Positions 1-7,956 of a stretch of 64,000 nucleotides of DNA are shown in pieces; position 1 is the stretch's first letter; the number at the start of each line of letters is the position of its first letter. Origin of the DNA: DATLZC01 sp037444005 (lineage in GTDB: Bacteria; Chloroflexota; Dehalococcoidia; DSTF01; JACRBR01); assembly GCA_037444005.1 (NCBI GenBank), contig JBBING010000003.1, positions 1-64,000 on the forward strand, in the 5' to 3' direction. The notes under the pieces are model-generated. The model worked only from the letters and a program-made list of their open reading frames with translations. It ran no database searches and was not told where the DNA came from. The translations under genes were made by a program, and so were the position numbers.

Positions 1-63
1 CCCTTACTGTTTAGAGGCCTACTCCCCTCTACCATGAAAAAACGGAACGCTAGTCTGGCGGCA

Positions 64-94
64 GGCCGCCGTGCGTGCGACACTCACGGCGGCC
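64..94. other. 10-bp stem inverted repeat upstream of the enoyl-CoA hydratase gene
   Basis: Perfect inverted repeat with arms at 64-73 and 85-94 (GGCCGCCGTG and its complement) around an 11-nt loop. It lies 40 bp upstream of the first gene's start, so it could be a leader hairpin, an operator or the terminator of a gene left of the window. No T-run follows on either side. Function is unknown. Confidence 0.35.
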
Positions 95-133
95 GCGCCG
101 CGGCAGTCCGCGGCGGAGAAAGGGGAACGCGCC

Positions 134-934
134 ATGTCCGAGTACGCTGACCTGCTCTACGACGTCACTGACGGCGTCGCCACCATCACGCTGAACCGCC
201 CGGAGCGGATGAACGCCATCAGCGGGCCGATGCTGCAGTCGTTCAGCCGGGCGTTCCGGGACGCCGACCGCGATCCTGCGGTGCGCGTGATCATTCTCAC
301 GGGCGCCGGGCGGGGCTTCTGCGCCGGACTCGACCTGAAGGACCTCGCGGCGGGCACGGGCATCGGCGCGGGGAACGGCGCCGGCCTCGGCGCGCGCTTC
401 GACCTCGCTGACAGCCCGCCGGTGGTGCTGCACACCACCGACAAGCCGGTCATCTGCGCGCTCAACGGTCCAGCGGCGGGCTATGGGATGGACCTCGCGC
501 TGGGTTGCGACATCCGCATCGCGTCTACGGAAGCGAAGCTCGCCGCCGTCTCCGCGAAGCGGGGCATCCTGCCCGAGAGCGGCGGCACATGGCTGCTTCC
601 GCGGCTCATCGGCTGGGCGAAGGCGGCGGAGGTCGCCTTCCTGGGGAAGGTCCTGTCGGCGGAGGAGTCGCTGGCGCTCGGGTTGGTGAACGCCGTCGTC
701 GAGCCGGCGCGGCTCATGGACGAAGCCCGCGCCTGGGCCGCGCAGATCGCCGCCAACGCCCCGCTGGCCGTCCAGGCCACCAAGCGCATGATGCGCCTGG
801 GCCTCGAGGAGACGTTCGAGGCGAACGTGCACCACGTCTACCTCCAGCTCCTCCCGCTCTTCCGCACGGAGGATTTCCGCGAGGGAGTGCAGGCGTTCCT
901 CGAGCGGCGTGAGCCCCGCTTCCAGGGGCGCTGA
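134..934 (+). CDS. enoyl-CoA hydratase/isomerase family protein
   Basis: Crotonase-fold protein of about 266 aa, normal for the family, expected to hydrate or isomerise an acyl-CoA thioester in fatty-acid or aromatic degradation. The two oxyanion-hole segments are clear: AGRGFCAGLDLKDL near residue 60 and NGPAAGYGMDLALGCD near residue 110. The first catalytic glutamate position of classical hydratases (the PE of the QPEI segment) appears replaced in SAKRGILPESGG, so isomerase or other crotonase activity is equally possible. The start was set at ATG 134, 8 nt after GGGGAA; an upstream in-frame ATG lacks a good ribosome site. The next gene starts 7 bp downstream. Substrate cannot be assigned. 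Confidence 0.9.
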   Translation: MSEYADLLYDVTDGVATITLNRPERMNAISGPMLQSFSRAFRDADRDPAVRVIILTGAGRGFCAGLDLKDLAAGTGIGAGNGAGLGARFDLADSPPVVLHTTDKPVICALNGPAAGYGMDLALGCDIRIASTEAKLAAVSAKRGILPESGGTWLLPRLIGWAKAAEVAFLGKVLSAEESLALGLVNAVVEPARLMDEARAWAAQIAANAPLAVQATKRMMRLGLEETFEANVHHVYLQLLPLFRTEDFREGVQAFLERREPRFQGR

Positions 935-941
935 GCGGACC

Positions 942-1493
942 GTGCCCGCCATCCTGGTGACCGGACCGCCCGGCTGCGGCAAAACGACGCTGGTCCGAAG
1001 GGTGGTGGAGGCGCTGGGGGCCGAAGGCTACGAGCCCGCCGGCTTCATCACCGAGGAGCGGCGCGATGCCCGCGGCGAGCGAGTGGGATTCGACGTGGTC
1101 ACGCTGGACGGACGCCGGGCGCGGCTCGCGGCGCTCGCCCGCGACCTGCCGGGCGCGCCCCGCGTGGGACGCTACGCCGTCGACCTCGCGTCGTTCGAGG
1201 CGGCCGCTGTGCCCGCGCTGACCGCGGCCGTCGAGTCGGGGCGGCTCGTCGTGATCGACGAGATCGGGAAGATGGAGCTGCTCTCGACGGCGTTCCAGCG
1301 GGCCGTGATCGAGGCGTTCCGGCGGAACCGCTGCGTCCTGGCGACCGTCACCCGGCGTCCGCATCCCTTCGCCGACGAGCTGAAGGCGCAGCCCGACGTC
1401 TCCCTCCTCTCGATGACGCGCGACGACCGCGAGGAGGTGTTCCACATGGCGCTGATGCTGACGCGGGCGTGTCTCGGCGGCCTCTCGGTGTGA
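942..1493 (+). CDS. THEP1-type nucleoside-triphosphatase
   Basis: P-loop NTPase of about 183 aa resembling the THEP1/NTPase_1 family, which hydrolyses a broad range of NTPs. The Walker A motif GPPGCGKTT lies within the first 15 residues and the Walker B segment VVIDEIGKMELLS, highly typical of this family, lies near residue 100. The chosen start is GTG 942, which puts the P-loop at the usual N-terminal position; an in-frame GTG at 909 would overlap the enoyl-CoA hydratase end. It probably shares that gene's transcript. Cellular role in bacteria is unclear. Confidence 0.85.
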   Translation: MPAILVTGPPGCGKTTLVRRVVEALGAEGYEPAGFITEERRDARGERVGFDVVTLDGRRARLAALARDLPGAPRVGRYAVDLASFEAAAVPALTAAVESGRLVVIDEIGKMELLSTAFQRAVIEAFRRNRCVLATVTRRPHPFADELKAQPDVSLLSMTRDDREEVFHMALMLTRACLGGLSV

Positions 1494-1529
1494 GAACGCG
1501 CGCCGCCTAGAGCATCTCGGCCTGCGTGC

Positions 1530-1553
1530 CCTCGCGGGAGCGCTCGCGCGAGG
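1530..1553. repeat. 24-bp near-perfect palindrome (possible terminator stem)
   Basis: CCTCGCGGGAGCGCTCGCGCGAGG is palindromic apart from one mismatched pair. It follows the THEP1 gene stop by 37 bp, so it may form a terminator hairpin, although no T-run follows. It also sits beside a transposase remnant and could be part of a decayed element end. Confidence 0.35.
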
Positions 1554-1582
1554 CCTGAGCGAAGGGGGAGATCTGCGGCGGC

Positions 1583-1750
1583 ATGTCCACGCGCTCGCCC
1601 CGTTTCGAGCAGGCCTGCCGGGAACGGGGCATCCGCCTCTTCGTGCTGCCACCCCGCTCACCCAAACTCAAGGGCTGCGTCGAGCGAGCCCAGCGCACCC
1701 ATCGCCTGACGCCCTTGACAAGCGAGGCGCTATCCTGCATCGTATGCTAA
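1583..1750 (+). pseudogene. remnant of an integrase-core (IS481/IS3-like) transposase
   Basis: The plus-strand frame from 1583 reads FEQACRERGIRLFVLPPRSP, then KLKGCVERAQRTH, up to about 1703. This matches the C-terminal part of the DDE integrase core of IS481/IS3-type transposases, where the last catalytic Glu lies in the SPKLNG-VER segment (here ...CVER). Both the rest of the catalytic core upstream and the usual EFY-containing tail downstream are missing; after RTH the reading turns into unrelated residues and stops at 1748-1750. It is a dead fragment marking an old insertion next to two lower-GC genes. Confidence 0.75.
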
Positions 1751-1794
1751 GCCGGTGCTGTGGAGTCTGCTCGCACAGAGGTGAGGACGCGGCT

Positions 1795-2280
1795 ATGCGC
1801 AAATGGGCAGTGAGGGCGCTTTTATGGGGGCTATTACTTTCCTTTGGCGTCCTTGCAGGCCCGGTCGGTCGCGCGTCTGCTACATCAGCGTCGACGCCCT
1901 GCGGTCCTGGAGGGACCTGTTCGGGATCGACCACGTGGAGGGTCGCTACTGAGGTCTACTGGGCGAGAGGGAGTTCTGTCGCTTCGAACACGATCCCCGC
2001 CGGGTTTGCGTGGATTCGGGGTACGAATGTCTATCACCAGGGAGAGGTGTTCGAGGAGACAGCTTGCAACTTCCGTAACGGCAAAACGTGCAGGACGTCG
2101 GAACTTGCGTTGTGCGGTACGCAGGCGCCTCCGGCAGGCTGTGGCTCCAACAACCTCAGTAGATGGTACGCCACGACTTGGCACTACTTCGACACCGGAC
2201 AAGGAACGTACAGCCTGTTCACCGCTACTAATAGCGGGCGGGCGAATTCCTACTGCTGGAACAATATGACGTGTTTCTAG
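1795..2280 (+). CDS. secreted cysteine-rich hypothetical protein
   Basis: About 161 aa, not recognised as any known family. An N-terminal signal peptide is visible (MRKWAVRALLWGLLLSFGVLA followed by a GRASA-type cleavage region near residue 30). The mature part has eight cysteines in an even spread, rich in Gly, Ser, Thr, Asn and aromatic residues, which suggests a disulfide-bonded extracellular domain. The start was chosen at ATG 1795 because it opens directly into the signal peptide; an in-frame ATG at 1744 would add a hydrophilic leader. Base composition is visibly lower in GC than the neighbours and a transposase remnant lies just upstream, so transfer is plausible. The next gene starts 19 bp downstream. 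Confidence 0.7.
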   Translation: MRKWAVRALLWGLLLSFGVLAGPVGRASATSASTPCGPGGTCSGSTTWRVATEVYWARGSSVASNTIPAGFAWIRGTNVYHQGEVFEETACNFRNGKTCRTSELALCGTQAPPAGCGSNNLSRWYATTWHYFDTGQGTYSLFTATNSGRANSYCWNNMTCF

Positions 2281-2299
2281 CTTCCAGCTCAGGGGTGGC

Positions 2300-2905
2300 A
2301 TGATGAGACTGTTGGCTGGAGTAATTGCCCTGACCGTCGTTGCAACCATGGGCGCAGTCGCTGCGATCCGCCAGGGTGATTCGGCGTCGGCCGTGCCCGA
2401 AGCCCAGACGGTTGTTTTCGCTAGGGCCGAATCACGTGACCAGAGCGGGACGCTGGCCGCGCTGGCGGGGGCACGGCGTGTCTCGACGTTCGACGAGCTG
2501 AAGGCGCTTGTTGAGCCGGGGAGTCTGCTCGTCATCGATCACAGCGCATTTGCGGACATCGATCCCCGGTTCCTGCGCCAATGGCTTCGTATGGGCGTAC
2601 CGATCATTGGCTTAGACGTGCCGCTCTCCGACCTCGCCGAGGCGTCTGGCTACCTCGACACGCTGGAAGAGATCAACCCGATGTTTGTAGCGAGCCGCCG
2701 GCTCCCACCTGCTCCCTCCGGTGACTCTTACAGCTTCGTCTGGGTCGCAACCGACCCGGCGCGGCACAGCGGCGCCGGTCAAAAGGACATGTCGTCCGGA
2801 TTGTTTTCCGCCGATCTCGGGCGCCTGAGCCTCGCGGCGCGCGGTCTCGTACTGGACCCCGTTGGCGGGGACATCGTCACCTTCGGCGAGTATGACAGGC
2901 GCTGA
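2300..2905 (+). CDS. hypothetical membrane-anchored or exported protein
   Basis: 201 aa with an N-terminal hydrophobic segment (about residues 3-22) and a mature part that looks like an alpha/beta fold (segments SLLVIDHSAF and VPIIGLDVPL resemble strands of a Rossmann-like sheet). No family was recognised. The ribosome site AGGGGTGG lies just before ATG 2300 (a second ATG follows immediately). It follows the Cys-rich secreted protein by 19 bp and is convergent with the acyl-CoA synthetase gene; the pair probably forms one transcript. Confidence 0.65.
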   Translation: MMRLLAGVIALTVVATMGAVAAIRQGDSASAVPEAQTVVFARAESRDQSGTLAALAGARRVSTFDELKALVEPGSLLVIDHSAFADIDPRFLRQWLRMGVPIIGLDVPLSDLAEASGYLDTLEEINPMFVASRRLPPAPSGDSYSFVWVATDPARHSGAGQKDMSSGLFSADLGRLSLAARGLVLDPVGGDIVTFGEYDRR

Positions 2906-2928
2906 CGCGCTGGCTCTTCGGTCCCACC

Positions 2929-4350
2929 TTACCCGGTCACCGGCGCCTCAACGGGCTCGGCGCGGAGCTCGCGGAGATAGGCGCTGTAGCGGACCATGGC
3001 CCCGAGCGCCCGCACCGCCCGCTCGGGGTACGCGTACACGGGCACCCGCGCTTCGTCCAGCATGGCGCGGCCCCGGCTCACGGCGTCGCCGCCCATGTAC
3101 ACCGCGATCACCGGCTTCGTCCGCTCGCGGGCCAGGTGCGAGATGACGCGCGCTGTGCGCTCGGGCTCCGTCACCCGCTGCGGCGTCAGCAGCGCGAGCA
3201 CGGCGTCGACGTTCGGGTCCCCTGCCACCAGCTCGAGCGCCGTCTGATAGCGGTCGGCGGCGGCGTCGCCGAGCAGGTCGACAGGGTTGGCGGTGGCCGC
3301 AGCTTCGGGCAGTGCGCGCTCGAGCGCCGCCGTCGTCTCGGGGGCGAGCGTCGCCAGCGAGAGCCCCGTGCGTTCGATGGCGTCGGCGGCCATTACGCCC
3401 GGCCCGCCCGCGTTGGTGACCACCACGACGCGCGGGCCGGCGGGCAGCGGAGCGTAGGAGAAGCAGAGGAGGTAGTCGAAGAACTCGGCGAGCGTGGTCG
3501 CGCGGACGACGCCCGCCTGCCGGAAGGCGGCGTCGACGACGGCCTCGGCGGACGCCAGCGCGCCGGTGTGCGAGCGGGCCGCGCGCGCCCCGGCGGCCGT
3601 CGCGCCCACCTTGATGAGAATCACGGGCTTTTCCCGCGAGATACGGCGGGCGATCTCGAGGAAGCGCCGGCCCTCGCTGATGCCCTCCAGATAGCCGACG
3701 ATGATCTTCGTCTCGGGGTCCTGCCCCAGATACTCGAGGAAGTCGACCTCGTTCAGGTCCGCCATGTTCCCGAGCGAGACGAACTTCGAGAAGCCCATGT
3801 TGATGGACCGGGCCCAGTCGAGAATGGCCGTCGCGATGGCGCCGGACTGGGAGAGCATGCCGACCTCGTACTGGAAGGGCGCGGTCTCGGCGAACGTGGC
3901 GTTCATGCCGACCGAGGTGTTGATGACGCCGACGGAGTTGGGCCCGACGAGGCGGACGCCGTATTGCCGGGCGACCTCGAGCAGCTCGCGCTCCGCCTGC
4001 GCGCCCGCGGGCCCCGTCTCGCGGAAGCCTGCCGTGATGACGACGACGGCGCGCACCCCCTTCTCGCCGCACTGCTGGACGACGTCGCGCACGGCGGCGG
4101 CGGGCACGGTGAGGAGCGCGAGGTCCGGCGTCTCGGGTAGCTCGAGAACGGATGGATACGTCGGAAGGCCCAGGATGCGGCCGGGATGGGGATTCACGGC
4201 GTACAGCGCGCCGCGGTAGCGGGCCCGCTGGAGGTTGTCGAGCAGGACGTAGCCGAGCTTGATGGGGTTCCGCGAAGCCCCGACCACGGCGATGCTGCGG
4301 GGCGTGAAGAACCGCTCGATCTCGTGCACGGCGACGTCCCTGGGGGCCAC
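2929..4350 (-). CDS. ADP-forming acetyl/acyl-CoA synthetase alpha subunit-like (CoA-binding) protein
   Basis: 473 aa. Domain order: CoA-binding Rossmann domain (RSIAVVGASRNPIKLGY, residues 14-130), then two succinyl-CoA-ligase-like flavodoxin domains. The phosphohistidine loop of the family is seen in ARSHTGALA near residue 260, and GPNSVGV/GMLSQSGA/SLGNMADLN motifs are typical. The ATP-grasp beta domain is absent and no separate beta subunit is encoded next to it, so it either works with a subunit elsewhere or is a related CoA-ligase-like protein. ADP-forming synthetases interconvert acyl-CoA and acid plus ATP. It is followed upstream by two Usp genes on the same strand with a 9-bp gap, a common partnership in stress and energy metabolism. 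Confidence 0.85.
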   Translation of the reverse strand: MAPRDVAVHEIERFFTPRSIAVVGASRNPIKLGYVLLDNLQRARYRGALYAVNPHPGRILGLPTYPSVLELPETPDLALLTVPAAAVRDVVQQCGEKGVRAVVVITAGFRETGPAGAQAERELLEVARQYGVRLVGPNSVGVINTSVGMNATFAETAPFQYEVGMLSQSGAIATAILDWARSINMGFSKFVSLGNMADLNEVDFLEYLGQDPETKIIVGYLEGISEGRRFLEIARRISREKPVILIKVGATAAGARAARSHTGALASAEAVVDAAFRQAGVVRATTLAEFFDYLLCFSYAPLPAGPRVVVVTNAGGPGVMAADAIERTGLSLATLAPETTAALERALPEAAATANPVDLLGDAAADRYQTALELVAGDPNVDAVLALLTPQRVTEPERTARVISHLARERTKPVIAVYMGGDAVSRGRAMLDEARVPVYAYPERAVRALGAMVRYSAYLRELRAEPVEAPVTG

Positions 4351-4359
4351 GGGTCGATC

Positions 4360-5268
4360 TTACTCCGGACGGCGGACGACGAGCACCGAGCGCCGGGCGA
4401 CGCGGGCGACGCGCGCGGCGACGCTGCCGACGACGAAGCGCTCGATGGGGTTCATCCCTGCGGCCCCCACCACGATCAGCCCCGCGCCGAGCGCCTCGGC
4501 TTCGGCGGCGATGGTGGCGGCCGCTGGCCCGAAAGCGGTGCGGGCGTCGGCGGGCCAGCCCGCCTCGGTCAGCCTGCGCGCGGCTTCGGACGCCATCCGC
4601 TCGGCGTGCTCCTGGCGGTAGCGCAGGATCTCGTCGGTGATGCGCTGCACGTCCATCGTATACGGCAGCGGAACGGCCGCAGGCACGACGTAGGGCTCGG
4701 CGACGCTGAGCGCGGTCACCCGGACGCCCTCGGGCCGCGGCAGCGACCCCAGGAACGCCTCGGCGCTGCGCGCGGCGTCAGAGCCGTCCGTCGCAAAGAG
4801 GATGCGGTCGAGCGGGGCGCCATCGGGCCGGGCGATGAGCACCGAACAGTGGGCGTCGGTGAGGACGCTGGACGAGACGCTGCCCATGAGGAGCGACTTG
4901 AGCCCCGTGTAGCCCCGGGAGCCCACGAAGATCACGTCGGTGCCCACGTCTTCGGCGACGTCGACGATGACGGACGCCGGACGGCCGAGCCGGACCAGCG
5001 TCTCGATTTTGGCGACGCCCTTCGGCACGAGATCGGTCGCTTCAGTGGCGATGCGGGTCGTCTCCTCCGTGAGGCGCTCCTGGTACCCCGGAAACAGGCG
5101 CTCGAGCAGCGCGACAGGGTCGGGTCGCTCGCCTTCGGTGGCCGTACGAGGAGCGACGACCAGCACGTAGACGACGTCAGCAGCAGGCAGAAAGAGGCGC
5201 TCGAGCAGAGGCAGGGCAGCGCGGGAGTGAGGGGAGCCGTCGGTAGCCCAGAGAAGACGGAGGCCCAT
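4360..5268 (-). CDS. tandem-domain universal stress protein
   Basis: 302 aa made of two Usp domains (about residues 1-145 and 150-300). Each ends in the nucleotide-binding-type loop: VGSRGYTGLKSLLMGSVSS in the first and VGAAGMNPIERFVVGSVAA in the second, both followed by the last beta strand (CSVLIA, RSVLVV). Cytoplasmic stress-response or signalling proteins of this type bind ATP or other nucleotides. Start ATG 5268 has GGAG 8 nt upstream inside the end of the preceding gene; only 6 bp separate them, so they are co-transcribed. Confidence 0.9.
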   Translation of the reverse strand: MGLRLLWATDGSPHSRAALPLLERLFLPAADVVYVLVVAPRTATEGERPDPVALLERLFPGYQERLTEETTRIATEATDLVPKGVAKIETLVRLGRPASVIVDVAEDVGTDVIFVGSRGYTGLKSLLMGSVSSSVLTDAHCSVLIARPDGAPLDRILFATDGSDAARSAEAFLGSLPRPEGVRVTALSVAEPYVVPAAVPLPYTMDVQRITDEILRYRQEHAERMASEAARRLTEAGWPADARTAFGPAAATIAAEAEALGAGLIVVGAAGMNPIERFVVGSVAARVARVARRSVLVVRRPE

Positions 5269-5274
5269 GGTCAG

Positions 5275-6162
5275 TCACTCCTTCGGCCTGATGAGGGCGA
5301 CGGGGCACGGGCCGTGCAGCAGGCGGTCGGCCACGCTGCCCAGCGTGGCGCGAGCCAGGCCAGACCGGCCGTGAGTGCTCATCACGACGAGATCGACGCC
5401 CTCGCGCTCGCAGAACTCCATGAGGCTTTCGGCGATCGCGCCCCGGACGACGGCGGTGTCGATGGTGACGGAGGTCTCGACGCCGCCGCGCACGGCCTGG
5501 AGATACGCCTGCGCGCCGGCTTCGAGCTCGGCGTCGAGCTGCGGGACGTAGGCTTCCGGCAGCGTGTACGGATACGCTTGCGCCGCCCAGCGCACAGCCC
5601 GCACCAGCGTCAGCCGGGCGCGAAGGGCAGCCGCCAGCTCGACGGCCGTCGGGATCGCGCTCTCCGACAGCGCGGAGCCGTCGAGCGGTGTCGCGATGTG
5701 GCGGACGGCGTACGCGGCGGCGTCCCGAAGGGCGTTCGGCCCGACCACGACCACGGGGATGGATGATGTGTGGACGATGCGGTCGGCGACGCTGCCGTAC
5801 CACCAGCGGCTCAGGCCGGAACGTCCGTGGGTGGACATCACCACGAAGCGCGCGCCCTTCTCGGCGGCGTATGCGAGGATCTGCTCCGCCGGGCGGCCCG
5901 ACCGCACCTCGGCGACCACCGGGACGCCTTCGGCCTTGCCGGCGACGCGGGCGAGGTAATCGCCGTAGTATTTCTCAGCCGCCTTGGCCAAGTCGGAAGC
6001 GAGGGCGGGGAAGTGGCGCTCGACGTCCTGATCTTCGGGCTCCCAGACGGTCAGGAGGTGCAGCGTGGCGGACAGCCCGCGCGCGAGGGCGACGGCGACG
6101 GGAATGGCCCGCTCCGAAAGCTCGGAGCCGTCGACGGGTACGACGATGACGGGTTCGGGCAT
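5275..6162 (-). CDS. tandem-domain universal stress protein
   Basis: 295 aa with two Usp domains. The N-terminal strand VIVVPVDGSELSERA opens the first, and MSTHGRSGLSRWWYGSVADR and MSTHGRSGLARATLGSVADR are the two nucleotide-binding-type loops, nearly identical to each other. The loops are more canonical than those in the downstream paralogue, from which it has diverged considerably. CAGGAG stands 7 nt before ATG 6162. A -10-like TAGACT on the minus strand (6202-6207) suggests this gene heads the usp-usp-acyl-CoA-synthetase transcript. Confidence 0.9.
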   Translation of the reverse strand: MPEPVIVVPVDGSELSERAIPVAVALARGLSATLHLLTVWEPEDQDVERHFPALASDLAKAAEKYYGDYLARVAGKAEGVPVVAEVRSGRPAEQILAYAAEKGARFVVMSTHGRSGLSRWWYGSVADRIVHTSSIPVVVVGPNALRDAAAYAVRHIATPLDGSALSESAIPTAVELAAALRARLTLVRAVRWAAQAYPYTLPEAYVPQLDAELEAGAQAYLQAVRGGVETSVTIDTAVVRGAIAESLMEFCEREGVDLVVMSTHGRSGLARATLGSVADRLLHGPCPVALIRPKE

Positions 6163-6201
6163 CGAACGCTCCTGCGGCTGAAGGCGGTCGCTGTGGCGTG
6201 C

Positions 6202-6207
6202 AGTCTA
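6202..6207 (-). promoter_or_regulatory. -10-like hexamer for the usp operon
   Basis: Minus-strand TAGACT followed by GCA, 40 bp upstream of the first usp start. The same TAGACTGCA string appears upstream of the EVE gene (13111 region). No convincing -35 is visible. Confidence 0.35.
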
Positions 6208-6441
6208 CCACGCGTTCGAGTCGAAGGAACGAGCCGGATCGCCGGGGTCGAGCTGCCCGCAGAAAAGAGAGCGGGCCAGCGCCTGCTGGTGGCGGGGGGA
6301 CGGCGCTGACCCTGCTCTGCGTTCGGGGGATGACTGGCTGCTTCCCCACAGAAGAGATCGGACGGGCGCGAGGATTCCGTGGGTCGATTTGGTGAACATC
6401 GCTCGGACGCGGCCGGGTCAATTAGGCATGAGGTCAAGCGG

Positions 6442-6470
6442 TTGACGCGACGGCCCGGCCCGCCTATCCT
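6442..6470 (+). promoter_or_regulatory. sigma-70-type promoter of the Liv substrate-binding protein gene
   Basis: TTGACG at 6442-6447, a 17-bp spacer and TATCCT at 6465-6470. This lies in the 395-bp gene-free stretch between the divergent usp operon and the ABC binding protein; the remaining part of the stretch shows nothing else recognisable. The predicted leader to the start at 6558 is about 80 nt. Confidence 0.6.
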
Positions 6471-6557
6471 GTCCCATCGACCGGGCCGGCGTTCGTGTCG
6501 CCGTGTCGGGAGGCACCGCCCGGTCATGGCTTCGTATCGAGGAAGGAGGTCTAGGCC

Positions 6558-7895
6558 ATGCATCGAGATGCGCGTACCCGGACCGGGTTCGCAGGGGGGT
6601 GGTGGCGCTGGCTCCTGGCAGCCGTGGCCATCGGGGGCCTGGTAGGGGCGGCATGCGGTGGTGAAGAAGAGGAGGCTGCGGAGACACCGCAGGCCTCTCC
6701 CCAGGCGACGCAGCCTGCCGCGCGGACACCGGCGGCCGGCGGGGCGCTGAAAATCGGATTCCTCGCGCCGTTCACCGGGGATCTCTCCGACTTCGGCCCC
6801 GCGTTCTTCAACGCCGCGAAGCTCGCGGCGAAGGAGATCAACGAGGCCGGAGGCGTCAATGGCCAGCCCATCGAGCTCATACAGGCCGATGACGGGACGA
6901 ACCCGGAGCAGGCCGTCCAGGAGGCGCGCCGGCTCATCGAGGTCGAAGGCGTTTCGGCGATCATCGGTCCCGCATCGAGCGGAGCGACCCTCCAGGTGGC
7001 GGAATCGGTCACCGGGCCGAACCGGATCGTCGAAATCACGCCGTCAGCGACGTCGCCCGCGCTATCGGCCGCAAACGACAACGACTATCTGTTCCGAACG
7101 CCGATCTCGGACGCCGCACAAGGCAAGATCCTGGCTGACCTTGCGTCGGAGCGGGGCTTCACGTCTGCGTGCGTCATGTACACGAACGACGCGTACGGCC
7201 AGGGCCTGTCGGAGGCGTTCAGTGAAGCGTTCCAGGCGCTCGGTGGCACGGTCACGGCCCAGGTCCCGCACGAGAGGGAGCAGGCGAGCTACGCCTCGGA
7301 GCTCCAGCAGTGCACCCAGGGCAACCCGCAGGTGCTGGTGGCTGTGAGCTTCCCCGAGAGCGCGGGCGTCTACCTGCGCGAGGCTATCGAGCAGAACCTC
7401 GTGCAGAATTTCCTGTTCGTGGACGGCACGAAGTCGGGCGATATGTTCGCCCAGCTCGGCTGGGAGCACTTCGAGGGCATGTTCGGCACGGAGCCCGGTG
7501 CGCTGGACACGGAGGCCGGGAAGGCGTTCGACGAGCGCTACCGGGCCGAGTACGGTGAGCTTCCCGCGCTCCCCTTCTTGCGACAGTCGTACGACGCCGT
7601 GTACGCCATCGCGCTCGCCGCGCAAAAGGCCGGTTCGAATGACTCGACGGCCATCCGCGACGCGCTCCGCGAGGTCACATCGGCGCCAGGCGTGAAGATC
7701 ATGCCGGGCGTCGACGGGTGGAAGGCTGCCCTCGAGGCGCTCGCCAACGGCGAGGACGTCGACCTGGACGGCACGTCCAGCAATCTGGAGTTCGACGAGA
7801 ACGGCGACATCGTTGAAGGCGCGATCCAGATCTGGAAGATCGAAGGCGGTCAGATTGTCGCCGTAGAGACGAGGCGAGTGAACCTGGCCGAGTAG
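6558..7895 (+). CDS. branched-chain amino-acid ABC transporter substrate-binding lipoprotein
   Basis: 445 aa. Signal peptide with lipobox LVGAAC near residue 32, then an acidic/Pro/Thr linker and a Peripla_BP_6 (Leu/Ile/Val-binding) fold beginning at LKIGFLAPFTGDLSDFG. The segment ANDNDYLFRTPISDAAQG and a central IIGPASSGATLQVAE are typical for the family. It should bind amino acids or amide/urea-type ligands outside the membrane; the exact ligand cannot be inferred. A perfect AAGGAGGT precedes ATG 6558. It is convergent with the permease/ATPase operon, with a strong shared terminator between them; separate transcription lets the binding protein be made in excess. Confidence 0.9.
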   Translation: MHRDARTRTGFAGGWWRWLLAAVAIGGLVGAACGGEEEEAAETPQASPQATQPAARTPAAGGALKIGFLAPFTGDLSDFGPAFFNAAKLAAKEINEAGGVNGQPIELIQADDGTNPEQAVQEARRLIEVEGVSAIIGPASSGATLQVAESVTGPNRIVEITPSATSPALSAANDNDYLFRTPISDAAQGKILADLASERGFTSACVMYTNDAYGQGLSEAFSEAFQALGGTVTAQVPHEREQASYASELQQCTQGNPQVLVAVSFPESAGVYLREAIEQNLVQNFLFVDGTKSGDMFAQLGWEHFEGMFGTEPGALDTEAGKAFDERYRAEYGELPALPFLRQSYDAVYAIALAAQKAGSNDSTAIRDALREVTSAPGVKIMPGVDGWKAALEALANGEDVDLDGTSSNLEFDENGDIVEGAIQIWKIEGGQIVAVETRRVNLAE

Positions 7896-7919
7896 CTCGT
7901 CACATCGTCTCAAGGACGC

Positions 7920-7953
7920 ACAGGCCGGAGCCCCCTTCGTGGCTCCGGCCTGT
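7920..7953. terminator. bidirectional hairpin terminator
   Basis: A 13-bp perfect stem (ACAGGCCGGAGCC, 7920-7932, with its complement at 7941-7953) closes an 8-nt loop containing TTCG. It lies between the convergent binding-protein gene and livM, only 3 bp beyond the livM stop. T-runs are poor, as is common in high-GC genomes. Confidence 0.75.
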
Positions 7954-7956
7954 CGT

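Noticed and set aside
1715..1748. TTGACA with TATGCT as promoter of the Cys-rich gene
   Set aside because: Spacing would be 22 bp, and with 17 bp the -10 would be CATCGT. A real promoter may be here but these two elements do not pair well.
4186..5766. Long open frames opposite the usp genes (and similar ones at 8932-10440, 25141-26808, 29221-30345)
   Set aside because: Products are rich in Arg, Gly, Asp, His without any family pattern, while the opposite strand codes clear proteins. They result from high GC at third codon positions.
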